Source: Ancylostoma caninum
Lineage: Eukaryota > Nematoda > Chromadorea > Rhabditida > Ancylostomatidae
Direction: 5' to 3'
Length of the DNA: 64,000 bases
Assembly: GCA_037903475.1 (NCBI GenBank)
Contig: JBAJFG010000448.1
Span: 402,023-466,022 of the forward strand
Shown here: one piece after another, positions 44,800 to 55,800 of the stretch
Position numbering within the stretch: position 1 is the stretch's first letter
Layout of the letters: each line of letters starts with the position of its first letter
Program-made: the position numbers and the translations under genes
Notes under the pieces: model-generated
The model's database searches: none
Seen by the model: only the letters and a program-made list of their open reading frames with translations
What the model was told of the DNA's origin: nothing

Positions 44800-46500
44800 C
44801 TAAAATCACATAGGAAACACGCTTCATGAAGAGAGCTTATAAAATAACATTGAATTACACTGGCTAGTTGCAGCACATGCTTGCAATAGCATTATGACAA
44901 ATAATGGCTGACGAGCCTAAATTTACCCGATCGTCTTAATTGTTATCCATAACAAAAGTACATCAAATTAGCATCATGCACTAAAGTGCTAACGACTAAT
45001 TGAACGAATTTCTCCCCACAGATAGGCATCGTGGTGCATAGATTTCTGAAGCTTCGTCTAAGTACAAATATGGGCAGGGACTTCATCAATAAATAGCCGC
45101 AGTGGAAAGTTAGGGAGATACTGAAAAATCTGCATAGTAGTATGCGATAGAATTTCCATCACAAAAGTGATGTGAAGGAGTTTCGTCACAAAAATCCGTA
45201 AGTTTTAGAAAACAGATTCAAAGAATCAGCAGCACACGATTGTTTCGAAATCTTCTTCACTCTTTTTTACTACTGCTAAGTATAAAATACACATGATATA
45301 ACTGATTTTCTTCTGATTAATATATAATTTGAATAAAATTGTACTATTCACCACGCATATTCCTCTAATTGTTCTTCTATCTATTATTACCTTTTTCTAT
45401 GTATTCTTACCAGTCTTGCCGTTCGGGTAATGCCGAACTTCCGGATTTTTTGGATAAGCAATTTATTACATTTACAGACATTTAGACTAATTTGTTGCAC
45501 ATGAATGTGGAGATAGTCTCTGACATCACTCTAGACTGCATATATCTCTACATAGCCCCTGCGCTTCCTCCATAAGGACAGGTCCTGTACAGCTATACGC
45601 AGCAACGCTCTTCACTTGGTTACAATAGTCATGAGTGGCAGCATGTGATAGATTTAGTGCAAACGTTCACAAGAAATATTTAATGTTTCGCCGCTCGTTG
45701 CAATACAACATGTGATCATGCTATGCTTGAGTATATAAGAGGGAACATGGGGTGATTGCTTTAAAGGAAATGAAATGAGTACAGGAACGGAGTGAGATCA
45801 GACACCCAGGCAAACGCCATGGTGAATTCTGGATCAGCTTTGTCGCACTCCCCAACATCGATGGACCCAGATTTTCCACTTTTGATCGCCGACGGATCCT
45901 TTTTACAACATTGAACACGACTCCTCGCGTCTTCCCATTTTCGGAAGCTGGCGCACCCTTCAAAGACCAGTGGGCTCCTTCCTTGCACTTTCACCATTAC
46001 TGTTCTTCAGCGTGCCCAAGTTACATAAGCTGAATTTCTACGTTGTGTCTTCTATACCGATGGCTGCATCTGACTCTTGCAAAGCATTTTACCCGTTTCT
46101 CACCATAAAGGCAGTATCCAGGTAAAAATTTCGACACTTGAAGTTTGCCATCCTCTTACTCTACTCAACGAGCTGGATTGCAACTGTGTGAGTAGGTCTT
46201 ACCCGTAGAAACCTCGAAAACTGTGATTTTAGAAGGGTAAAAGTTACGACGAAAGAAAGGACGATGCGGACGAGATGACCGGTGGGATGTGAGTAGAAGG
46301 TGAAGAGGCTTCTCGCGCACTCGTATTTTGCACAAACCAGCTAATTTTGGTATAGAGCCTCCTAAGGGACATTTACTTTCCTATCTGTATTTTTTCGCTT
46401 TTATTTCTACAAGTAACTAGTATTATTCCAAAATTCTGACCCGGTATCGACTGAAACACTTGTCAAATTTAGGGATACTCGTACAGCGTTAGTGTGAGTG
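44800..46500. other. no supported gene; relic of the ~56-bp repeat
   Basis: Exons expected upstream of the receptor exon at 44582 were looked for and not found. At 45855-45980 two units of the repeat seen at 40685 occur on the minus strand, giving the frames 45721-45997. The rest shows no structure. Confidence 0.45.
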
Positions 46501-46511
46501 GGGCTCGCAGC

Positions 46512-46920
46512 TTAAAGGCCGTGTGTCGCCCCGTTTCGGCTGAAAATACCAACAGGCTCTAGACCTCCCCGTCACGCTAATTCCAAAGATGTACTTAAAG
46601 CTCATAAAAATGACTAGAACCCCGTTTTCGGAGGTTCCGAAAGTGCAGTTCACGGACCACCTGAGCGGAGCTGTGTGTGCTGGCTGCCCGCCACGTCTGC
46701 AGCATTGGCCAACACGTCTACACGATCGATGTGATCAATGACTTCACGCGTCCACTCGGCTCGACAAACCGTTACAAATCCCCTCCCGAAAAAAGTTTAA
46801 AAATAGGGTTTAAAGACCTTTTTGTAACAGTTTAGGTATACCGCTGGATTCAGCGTATCGAGGAGCTTCAGAATCTGGTAAAAGCTCAGACACGAAAACG
46901 AGGTGATACACTGCCTTTAA
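46512..46920. mobile_element. TTAA MITE, type 'GGCNGTGT'
   Basis: Ends TTAA-AGGCCGTGTGTCGCCCCG and, inverted, TTAA-AGGCAGTGTATCACCTCG (ending 46920). These are imperfect terminal repeats of about 24 bp with TTAA at both sides. The right TTAA (46917-46920) is shared with the next element. No coding capacity. Confidence 0.75.
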
Positions 46921-47342
46921 AGGCAGCACTCACGGAAATTTTCTCATCTGAAATGAATCGCTTACCATGTAGTCGGCCGCTGGACAATCGCAACAGTAAG
47001 TCGAACACCTTGAATGGCCGTCTACCTGCGAAGATACAACCGTGGACACATCAGCCGCTCTGGACATCAGGGTTCCGTCGCGCCAACAAACGCCGTTGAC
47101 AGGGTGTGCGCGTGTGGTTCAGCGGGGGCGTTTTTATGAAATTCGTACCATTTGCAGGGTTCCGTGGCGGGACCCATCACGGAATACTCGTCCGCGCTGT
47201 GGACACACGTGAAATAGCGCCATCATTTCCTGTGTTTTTCGCGTGTTTCACGCTACTTCATCGTTGTCAATGAGTTCATCGCCTCTAAAAACCCCGATAT
47301 ACCGCGAAATCTTCAACCCAAAGATTTCTGTGCTGCCTTTAA
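46917..47342. mobile_element. TTAA MITE, type 'GGCAGCACTCACG'
   Basis: Starts TTAAAGGCAGCACTCACGG and ends GTGCTGCCTTTAA at 47342. It is the reverse-oriented, better preserved relative of 13605-14024, with which it shares most of its length ('aaatttcataaaaacgcccc'-type centre, 'gcggacgagt', 'ctgcgaagatac'). It abuts the preceding MITE at a single TTAA. Confidence 0.85.
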
Positions 47343-47737
47343 GGGAACCGAGAGGGAGCAGACTGTTGGACAATAAAACATATACAGGGAGTTGTAACAT
47401 CCTATGTAAGAAAAGCAGTTGAGGTCCTGATTCATCTGGGAATGAATGTAATAAAGAATGGTGTCAAGAACTCAGCAGTCAAACATCCTAATGTTTTTAC
47501 ACTGCCGGTTTCGGGGCTTGAACTAGATCGGAAGTGTAGCTTTCCCTGGCGCCCCCGGGTCATGGACCCTTCCATCAGTAGTTCCCAAGGAAGCTTCAAA
47601 GTGCTTAATGCTATACAAATGGGATGAGTGTGAGAATTAGAGAGGTACAAGGTGTAGTAGATGAAGAAAGTGAGTTGTGTTCCTCTGTCCTTCTATACGT
47701 CCTGTGCCAGTGACCTAAGGTGCGCCACTTCTATGTC

Positions 47738-47945
47738 ATGTTTCTAATTCTAGCATTAATTTCATGCAATAACGGAAGATGGACAGCATTAGTTAAACCA
47801 TGCCTACGCAATATGTACGGCCTATCTCTAAGCGCATTACATACAGTTCTAATTATTCCTAAAGGTGTCCAACCATTCTGTAAGCTAATTTCACACAACT
47901 CTACCACCCTACTTTTCAGGCAGAATCTTCGCTTTTAGTACCCGA
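47738..47945 (-). CDS. weak open frame on either strand
   Basis: The minus strand is open for about 68 codons (SRVVELCEISLQNGWTPLGI, then RDRPYILRRHGLTNAVHLPL). The plus strand over the same bases starts MFLILALISCNNGRWTALVK, which looks like a signal peptide. They exclude each other. Neither has splice partners or a known family. Confidence 0.2.
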
Positions 47946-48331
47946 AGTCGATCCATTGCTCGATCCGCCGCTATGAGGTTGGGGGCTTGAGTTTGCATGC
48001 TTCAGAGCACAGAGGCCACCTTACAAGCATGAGCGACTTCCGCGTGGAGGAACCCGCGAGTGTCAAAGCGCGCTTAGTCGCACCTGGAACAGCACTTCGA
48101 TTTCGTGGATTTTTTTTCGTGTTTTGCGACCTCATCATGGGTGTCGGAAATATCAACGGAATACTTCTATACTAGACGTGCTGATTCCGATGATTCACCG
48201 AGGTCTAAAAAAACCTATTTTGAGGGCCAGATTTGATATTAGAATGGACGAGTTTCCTTGCTAGAAAACTAGGGAAAGCTTGACCGAAAAGTTTAACTTG
48301 CACATTAAAATGAACTTCTCAGCAGCAGATA

Positions 48332-48983
48332 TTAACCCATTGGCGACCGCGTGGCTCACCGGTGAGCCGCGCTTTTTTGGTCGCGTAGGACCGCGAGGCT
48401 CACCCGTGAGCCGCGCCCCTATTATCAAATACTGGGCCCTATTTTCGAACTATTTTGTAGCATTTCCATATAAAATGTGTACAATGCTTCCTAAGAAGGT
48501 ATAAAACAACTGTGGTTCAAGAAAGAGTTCTTCTTTATTGCGACAAATATCATGAAAAGGATGAAATTTTGAAATCGAGTGAGATTGCTTTACATTTTTT
48601 GTGTAGTGGATGGAAATATTCTGAAGAAAAGCCACATTTCCTTCATATAAACACATTTATTACATCCTGCACTTCCTTATTCGTCAGGTTAGAGCTCTAG
48701 GAACGTGTATGCTTTCTGAACACTCCCTTATCACACTAAAAACACCTTCTACAAACTTTCTTCGGCCTTAATGGAATTCAGAAGCGTTTAGGTTCTCTCC
48801 TTTTTTGGTCCAATGATACTAGTAATCCTCTGGAACTAGATCTCAGATCATTTCTGCAAAGAGATCTGTTTTAGTCCTAATTATCTTATCGTAACGGTGT
48901 GGAACTCCGCGGGCGCTCTTGAAAGGGGCGTTGGTCCCACGCGCCAGACACGCGAAAAATGCGCGCGGTCGTCAATGGGTTAA
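48332..48983. mobile_element. piggyBac-type MITE, copy 1
   Basis: The element 48336-48979 has ends CCCATTGGCGACCGCG and CGCGGTCGTCAATGGG, with TTAA on both sides. The CCC...GGG ends with TTAA duplication are the hallmark of piggyBac-like elements. Next to the left end is a perfect inner palindrome (gctcaccggtgagc). The copy of the host repeat at 18086-18130 shows the uninterrupted site. A 75-codon frame inside (48280-48504) is not a transposase. Confidence 0.85.
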
Positions 48984-49230
48984 CGACTGAACAAGTATTG
49001 CCGTGTTGGAAAACCATGCCGCACCCTCAGCAAGGTTTTGCTTCGGAATGAATCCTCTCGTCCACTGGGCGAGAATTTCGAAAATCTCGACCGAAGACTT
49101 GCGTAGCCTTTGAGGTTCTGCACGTTCCTCTAAAACTTGAAGGGTACCCTTGCGCTCAGCTGCTCGCATATGTTCGGCTGACGTGATAGACTCAAACACA
49201 TCCCTGAAGTGACACACTGCCTTCACTTAA
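48984..49230 (-). pseudogene. coding relic of the old TTAA-type element
   Basis: The minus frame reads AVCHFRDVFESITSAEHMRA, then AEPQRLRKSSVEIFEILAQW and GFIPKQNLAEGAAWF. The copy near 19450-19540 retains the equivalent of FEISTLVEHMRGA, so the peptide belongs to the repeat and not to a host gene. Downstream it is cut by the piggyBac-type MITE. The right end is TTAA-GTGAAGGCAGTGTGTCAC (inverted) at about 49228. Function unknown. Confidence 0.5.
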
Positions 49231-49411
49231 TACGGTCTAATAAGTTTTACCGCTGACCAATAGTGGAAATTCATAACGCTCACACACTCTCGCACACATT
49301 CACAAACTGGAATGAACCTTGTTCTAAACATTGAGACTTTCATGTATTGGCTGAAATCGAACACGTGTCACGGAAATTCCAAATAGAGTAGCCTAAGTAA
49401 CTCAATTTCTG

Positions 49412-49651
49412 TTAGGTCGGTTTCAAATATTCTGTTATTTTTAACCTGAAAAAGTGAACGGACAGCATTTGAACTCCAAGTTTTCTTTTCAAAAAAGAGA
49501 AGAAATTGAGCAGTCTCTCAAGCTTATCACGTTGACTACTCTTTTTGCTAAAGAAATGAGCTGGGTGAAGTTTTTCCTCCGGTGGATAACCTAGATTAGT
49601 CAACACGTTTCCAGTGAGCATGTTATACATAAGAAGAACCTTCCCATCCAC
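49412..49651 (-). CDS. exon of an unrecognised protein
   Basis: The minus frame of 79 codons reads MDGKVLLMYNMLTGNVLTNL, GYPPEEKLHPAHFF, then SQRDKLERLLNFFSFLKRKL. A donor AG^GTTAAA near 49437 would end it at QMLSVHFF. The start follows an AATTAG acceptor, a few bases from the TTAA of a MITE, so the MITE has landed at the edge of the exon and any upstream exon lies beyond 50262. Its amphipathic, charged sequence looks genuinely coding. The family is not recognised. Confidence 0.35.
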   Translation of the reverse strand: MDGKVLLMYNMLTGNVLTNLGYPPEEKLHPAHFFSKKSSQRDKLERLLNFFSFLKRKLGVQMLSVHFFRLKITEYLKPT

Positions 49652-49656
49652 CTAAT

Positions 49657-50265
49657 TTAACCCATTGACGACCGCGTGGCTCACCGGTGAGCCACGCTCT
49701 TTTTGACAAGTACTGGACCTTATTTTCGAATCATTTTGCAGCATTTCGATATGGAACGGTTACAATCCTTCCTAAAAAGGTCTCAAAAAGTGCAGTTCAA
49801 GGAAGAGTTCTCCCTTATTGCGACAAACATCTTGAAAAAGACGGAAATTTGAAGTCGAGGAAGATTGCTTCACATTTCTTTTGCCGTGGATGGAATTACT
49901 CTGTGCAAAAGCCATATTTCCTACACAGAATCACGTTCGTTACATCCTGCGCTTCCTTATTAGTCAAGCTAGAGCCTTAGGAACGTGAATATCTGGACAC
50001 TCCCTTATAACACTAAAACACTCTCTACAAACTTCTTTCGGTCTCAATGGAATCCAAAAGCGTTTAGAATCTCTACTTGTTTTCGTCCGATGATGCTTGT
50101 AATCTTCTGGAACTAGATTTCAAAATTGTTTCTGCAAAATGATCCGTTCTTGTCCGAATTATCTTATCGTAACGGTGTGGAACTCAGCGGGCGCCGCATT
50201 CTTGAAAGAGGCGTTGGTCCCACGCGCCAGACACGCAAAAATGGGCGCGGTCGTCAATGGGTTAA
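49657..50265. mobile_element. piggyBac-type MITE, copy 2
   Basis: The element 49661-50261 has ends CCCATTGACGACCGCG and CGCGGTCGTCAATGGG and TTAA flanks. It lies in the same orientation as copy 1 and is similar along its length, including the 'tggctcaccggtgagcc' palindrome and a parallel frame (49687-49980). The two copies lie 0.7 kb apart. Confidence 0.88.
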
Positions 50266-50368
50266 TAACAGTTCAAGAGTGAGCGCTAAACAGTATATAA
50301 TTCACTAATAATGTAATTGTTTAGAGGGAACGTTGAAAAACATTCCAAGAATAGAGTCATTCATCTCC

Positions 50369-50665
50369 ATGACCCCGCTTTTCTCATGGCTCCTCATGGT
50401 ACATGCAATAGCAGAACAAGCGCACACGAATTGTGTACGATCAACTAGAACTATTTATTATAGTTGCAGAGAAAAAACCCAACTCATATTTATGAATGAA
50501 GCTATTGATGGCGAAGGAAGATTTCATATGAAAAAGACAGGTAAAGCTCATAAAGGAATGTCGCCTATTTTTCCGTTTCGTTCCCTTTACGATATTCGGA
50601 TAAATAAGGTTGAGGGCTGGGTTCTGCCGGGAACTTGCCGGGAAGGACGACCTTCCTCCGTTTAA
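50369..50665 (+). CDS. possible small secreted protein
   Basis: From the ATG at 50369 the frame reads MTPLFSWLLMVHAIAEQAHT, a short hydrophobic leader with likely cleavage after the Ala-rich part. Then come NCVRSTRTIYYSCREKTQLI and a lysine-rich region, 98 residues in all, ending TAA. AATAAA follows directly at 50666 and again at 50697. A TTTAG about 45 nt upstream of the ATG could be a trans-splice acceptor. Alternatively the strong donor ACAG^GTAAAG near 50540 ends exon 1 and later exons are missing. Three cysteines, family unknown. A gene of its own in a repeat-rich area. Confidence 0.4.
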   Translation: MTPLFSWLLMVHAIAEQAHTNCVRSTRTIYYSCREKTQLIFMNEAIDGEGRFHMKKTGKAHKGMSPIFPFRSLYDIRINKVEGWVLPGTCREGRPSSV

Positions 50666-50691
50666 AATAAAAGCAAATTTTATATGTACAA

Positions 50692-50925
50692 CTACCAAAT
50701 AAAATGAACCAATTTGTTCAAATCCTTTCGCCAATTGCTAATTGATAATCTTTTCCGTTCTGCTCTGTTCACCCTATTACCCTCTGTTACGTGTTTCTTG
50801 AAAGAAGTATCTATCCTGAAGTTGCTTCTCACAAATAAACGGTGTCTTTCATTTGATGCTGATGCTGATGTATTGCTAGTGGAAGGATATGCTATCTCTG
50901 TTTTAGGCTCATACTCTTTAGACAT
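50692..50925 (-). CDS. small basic protein or first exon
   Basis: An ATG-started minus frame of 77 codons (MSKEYEPKTEIAYPSTSNTS, then NERHRLFVRSNFRIDTSFKK and RAERKRLSISNWRKDLNKL), ending TAG. It is strongly charged with a Ser/Ala run (SASAS), so probably disordered or nuclear. It is convergent with the plus-strand gene, 27 nt apart. The plus strand of the same bases is an open, hydrophobic frame (50714-50950), the usual mirror of a polar frame, which makes the choice of strand uncertain. Confidence 0.35.
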   Translation of the reverse strand: MSKEYEPKTEIAYPSTSNTSASASNERHRLFVRSNFRIDTSFKKHVTEGNRVNRAERKRLSISNWRKDLNKLVHFIW

Positions 50926-51199
50926 AATTTATGAGTTTCTAGGATGTTGACTATTTTCAGTTTCGAGACCAGCGAGTACATCTCATTGCGTTGTGCGGCG
51001 GATCACAGAGCGATCAACGTCAAAGGCCTTCACTCGTCTCATCGAACTCATCATAATATATTGTTTTTGTATTCGCTAAAATATCATCATCCCTCAAAGG
51101 AAGTGCTCAACGCATTTCATGGCAGTTGTTTTCGTTGGAAAGCATTTGAGAATCATAGAAAAGCACAGCAATCATAATTGGCTGAAGGGATCGGTAGTG

Positions 51200-52250
51200 A
51201 AGGGAAATAACAAACGGTTCTGAGAATCGTTACGTCAGTTCTTGGAACTTTTGAGAGTTCGAATCAGCAGTTCACTGATCAATTCCATGCATGAATAAAC
51301 CTCGTAACAAACTTGAAACAAGCTCATTGTTTCAGAGGGGACGCTGGGGAAACAATGATGGTCGGGAAGTTCTGCCACATTTTACATTTAATTAGATCAT
51401 ATGTATCTAAATCTCCAAATTATGGGCAGAACGTGATTGATGTGATCTAGGACGTAAGGCAATTCGGAATATTCCTAAAGCCATGCAACTCTTGTACAGG
51501 GTGGCAGGAATTTACCCGTGCATCAACACTTCAACGCTAAAACCTTAGAGTGAATTATCGTGAGCTCAGATTTCAAAGGCAGGGCAGTTTGTAGACCCTT
51601 TACTGATTAATAATTAGTGAACAATTCTCGGTGAGGACACAGGAATTCAGAAGCAAAAAAACGCTATCGCGTGATTCCTCATTCGAACTAACATGCTATT
51701 TTGTGCCCCTGCTTCGGCACAACAGCCTGCTCCGAGTAAAATTTCCTATATAAAACGAGCAGATCCTGCACTGCAATACTAACAGAGCTTAGCATTTAGA
51801 TGGATTTGTATCCAATGTTGATAGGGTTATTCTCAAGGTCCTATGAAAAAGTTCAGCAAGACTGTGCTTGGAATTCTTTACTCAGGTGAGCTGGGGCACA
51901 AAATTTAAACCATGGCAACTGTATTGCCTTTGCAAGAGCTATCCAATATCTTAATTATGTTTACACTGTTTACACACTTAGTTATCATGCCACTATACAG
52001 AATAGCCCAAAAATAACCCTTGCACCTACCGGAACTGAGTCCTTGTACGGAATTTTATTCGACTAGCGCCCCTGCGGGACGCTAGAAAGTGTGGTGGGGG
52101 CAGCCACTTGGGGCATGTGCAAAAGCTTTGCACTTGCCAAACCATTAGGAAATTGACAAAGAAGCAAAACTAATCATTAAATGGGCTCAAATATGAAATC
52201 CTTCTCATAGGTTGAGTATGAATATGACAATCATCATAGGGTGTAATAGT
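51200..52250. other. no supported gene
   Basis: Intergenic-looking sequence without splice-supported frames. No repeat ends recognised before the minisatellite starts near 52265. Confidence 0.45.
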
Positions 52251-52264
52251 GCGTTTTCGTCACT

Positions 52265-53290
52265 ACTGAGTCGGCGCAGACGTGTTTCTATCGGCGGACC
52301 TGTATCCTACCGTTCTCCACACTTTCGGGCCAATGCGAACTCGTATACTGGTGTTCTCCACACTATAGGGCCAAAGCGAACTCGTATCCTGGTGTTCTCT
52401 ACACTACTGGGCCACGGCGGGCCTTTCTTCCATTGGTGGACCCGCATTCTGGTCTCTTCTTCACTGTTGGGCAAAGCAAATCCGTTTATTATCGGCTGAA
52501 CCGTATCCTTGTATTATCCACTTTATTGAGTCACAGCAGACCCATCTCATATTGGCAGACCCGTATCGTGGTGTCTTCCTCACTGCTGAGCCACGACGGA
52601 CCCTTCATTCATCAGTGGACCCACTATAGGGCCAACGCGAACTCGTATCCTGGCGTTCCCCACACCACTGGGCCAAGGCGGACCCTTTCTCCATTGGTGG
52701 ATGCATATCCTGGCGTTCTCCATGTTACTGAGCCATAGCGCACCCATCCTATACTGGCGCACCCCTATCCTGACGCTTTCCACACCATCTGGTCACGAAG
52801 GCCCTTCTTCCGGATGAAGGCCCGCATTCTGGCGTCTTCCTCACGGTCAGGCTAAGCAGGATGCCTTCTCCATGGGCAGACTTACACCCTGGCATTCCCC
52901 ACACTATTGGACCAAAGCGAGCCCATACCAGGGCGTTCTCCACCATTGGGCCACGGCGCGCCGTGGCCAATGGTGGAGAACGCCGCGGCGGGTCCTTCCT
53001 CCATTGGTGGACCAGCACTCTGGTGTTTTTCTCACTGTTCCTCATCGGACCCGTATGAGATCGGTGGATCCATATCCTAGCGTTCCCAACGATTTTGAGC
53101 CAGAGCAAACCGATCCTATAATGGCGGACCTGTATGCTGGTGTGCTCCACACTATTGAGCCATTCAGCCGGCGGTCAACCCTTATTCTGCTGTTTTCCTC
53201 ACAATTACGCGAAACCGGACCAATTCTCTATCGGCGAAGTTGTATCCTAGCGTTTTTATCACTTTTGGGCCACGGCACAGCTGTTTTCTA
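52265..53290. repeat. diverged ~57-bp minisatellite, array B
   Basis: About 17-18 units of the type 'ggacccgtatcctggtgttc' / 'tccacactattgggccaaag' / 'cg'. One unit pair at 52935-52985 is locally inverted ('ttctccaccattgggccacg' then 'cgtggccaatggtggagaac'). Frames of 101-177 codons on both strands (52212-53405) are repeat-generated. Same family as array A at 26815. Confidence 0.88.
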
Positions 53291-53834
53291 TCAGAGCCCC
53301 CGTACTCCTTGTAAATCTAAGAGTGAAAAAAATCTAAGAGTAAGAGTATCTTCAGACTTCGCCACCTCGAAAAGAATAAATATGAACCGGCGATACAAGA
53401 GATAATTATCGTGGAAGTGATGCGTATCGATTTTCAAGTTACATTGCCATGGATCGCTGCCGAACGGATCTCATCGCCCGTAGTCCCGAAGATGTGCCCA
53501 AAATAAACAGGCGATGTGATGATAGCGATAGTGAAAACGATGTATATCGATCCCCACACCATATCAGTTACCATCTCTCTCACATCTTCTCATTCACTGC
53601 CCTGAAGCCTTCTCATTCACCTTATCCATGTGGCGATCGCCGGCCGTCGTGATGATCGCGATGACAGCCGGCTATAATGGCGACCGCCACGATTGGTGGC
53701 GAAGTCCGAGATACTCTAATTGTAAAGGCTTGGGATCAACTATTGGTTGATTGGTTACACAATGTGGTGCCTGCTAAAGGCGTTCACTCTGCATGTTAGT
53801 GCACAAGCTTTCTCGAAATGAACGGATATCTTGA

Positions 53835-54255
53835 ATGCACAATCGCAACGAGGCCTCAGCACGGAATGCGGCGGAAATATTCACCAAATAAGGCAACCAC
53901 ATAAGTTCAACCCTCCCGCAACGCTGCCGTCATCCCTTCAGTGGAGGTGCCTAAATCGTTGCCACAGTGGAAGGACGGTTTTCCTACTGCATACATTGTG
54001 CAGCATGAAAACTTGTAAACGCTCCCTCACCCCTATGCTGCGAGACCGCCAGCGAAGATGATGAAATCAAACCGTGCATGCGGAAGAGCCAGCAGTGACG
54101 TAATCGGAGAGTCCCGAAACGAACGTCTCTGACTCCCTAAAAATCGGCCATCTTGCCTCGCAGTCTGCGCCTCAAGATTGCGGTGTCTATGAGTGCAGCC
54201 GCGTATCTCTAGCCGCTCTAGCCCCCTTACGCCGCTTTGTTTAAGAGATTTAAAG
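53835..54255. repeat. conserved tail of the composite repeat, copy B
   Basis: Matches 27456-27930 in order and orientation ('tcacccctatgctgcgagac', 'tccctaaaaatcggccatc', 'gtgtctatgagtgcagccgc'). Between array and tail this copy has about 540 bp and copy A about 130 bp, so one has gained or lost sequence. Confidence 0.75.
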
Positions 54256-54269
54256 TAGGTGCAAGGGTA

Positions 54270-55790
54270 ATTTTCGGCCACTCTGTATGATAGCATGATA
54301 ACTAGGCATGACAATTCGTGTTAAATAAGTGCCAACAAAGTGGAACATCGGGCTTAGAGCAAACGTTGGTTCCTATAAGGGGTGACAACACAGTCTTTGA
54401 CCAAGCTTCGCAAGCCGTGGAAACGCCTGTGGGTTATACTGGTGGAACAAAGTGTGATGCGAGTTTACTCAATCTATGAGCTTTGGAAACCACCAGTAAG
54501 ATTCTGGGCAAAGCTCAGACTTTCTGATAAAGGCCTTAAAACATTCAGCAGCATATAAGCTTGAGTTCGCGCCTCCTCAGGGTCAATCCAACAATACAAT
54601 TCTCAGAGGATTTCGCGATAGGTTCCATAATTTTATATGAGCAAGGCTAAGGTCTGTGCTATAAAGCAGCTACACAGTTATATTCACAGGAGTTGGTATT
54701 GGGGAGTAAGAGGAATATTCCGTAAATGCGTCATACTCACCAAAGTGACCTCACAACCAGTGTCTCATGGATTTTTCCTTGAAAGCAGATAGAAAGTTGC
54801 TTTAAGAGGATGTTTTTGTTGCATGTTATGTGCGGTTTGAACTTAGCGAATATATGTAATGATGAACCCTTCCAATAATAGTTAGAGCACTTTCTTTACA
54901 TCTGTGTTTTCGCCAAGACTGTAACAGTTAAATACTTAGTCGTTTTTACTTCACAGAACGGCAACAATAGGAAATATTGCTAGCAATAAAACTGCTTCCA
55001 CTTAAAGTCATTTGCAAAAAATTATTACCATTTTATGTATTTTCTCTAGAAATTTCCTGGTAAGAAATCGGGACAGACCTCATCTGGTGACCACGTTGAT
55101 GACGAGCCCATCGTTTTTAGGAGTAAATTCATCCGCGTTGCCGAGTTTTCTACCGCGATAATTTCCATGTTCGTAGAATATAAAGGACCATATTGGGCAT
55201 CACTCTCAACATTCCTCTGCAGCTCAGAAGGTCAATTTTGGACAAAGCTGAAGCGTTTCCATAGCTTTCCTATGAAAAGTGAGCAGAGGATGAGAGAAAT
55301 CCAACCTTCTACCACGCTTCTGTGGAAATGAGCAGCCGCGTCTTCACACTACTAGTTTACTTTCTGATGCTCATTTTACTTAGAGACTTTAGCACTGCGC
55401 CAAATATTAAAGACATGTTGGCAGCAACATTTGTCACACAGCCAACAACACTGCCACTAATTGTTTACCGAAGTTTAAATTTCCAGGGAAAAGTTCTGTA
55501 AAACTTTTGATCAAAGACTTTGTTATTACCCTGTATGTCAAGTTTAGTGCAATTGGGTCGTTCACCGGAGCAGCAGTTTGCGGATTCTAAAGGCCAGGCT
55601 TTGGCGGGACTAAAAAATGTCAAGGGGATAGGCAGAAGCCAAACCTAGCGAGACGTTTGCTAATGTTACGTATGCTGGCAGGTTCCAGTGGCGATCAGAT
55701 TCTTCTCGCCTGCGGATAACGGTGAATTTTCGATGGACGTACACTCTCTAACACCCGCAAGCCACCTCAAAAACCAGTCTTCTTCTTTTC
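54270..55790. other. no supported gene
   Basis: AT-rich intergenic DNA downstream of the chemoreceptor gene's stop. No frames over 60 codons and no repeats recognised. Confidence 0.5.
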
Positions 55791-55800
55791 GAGCTTATGT

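Noticed and set aside
52749..53405. Long frames on both strands (133 and 177 codons).
   Set aside because: Generated by the ~57-bp minisatellite, whose unit length is close to a multiple of three. The same peptides recur with the repeat.
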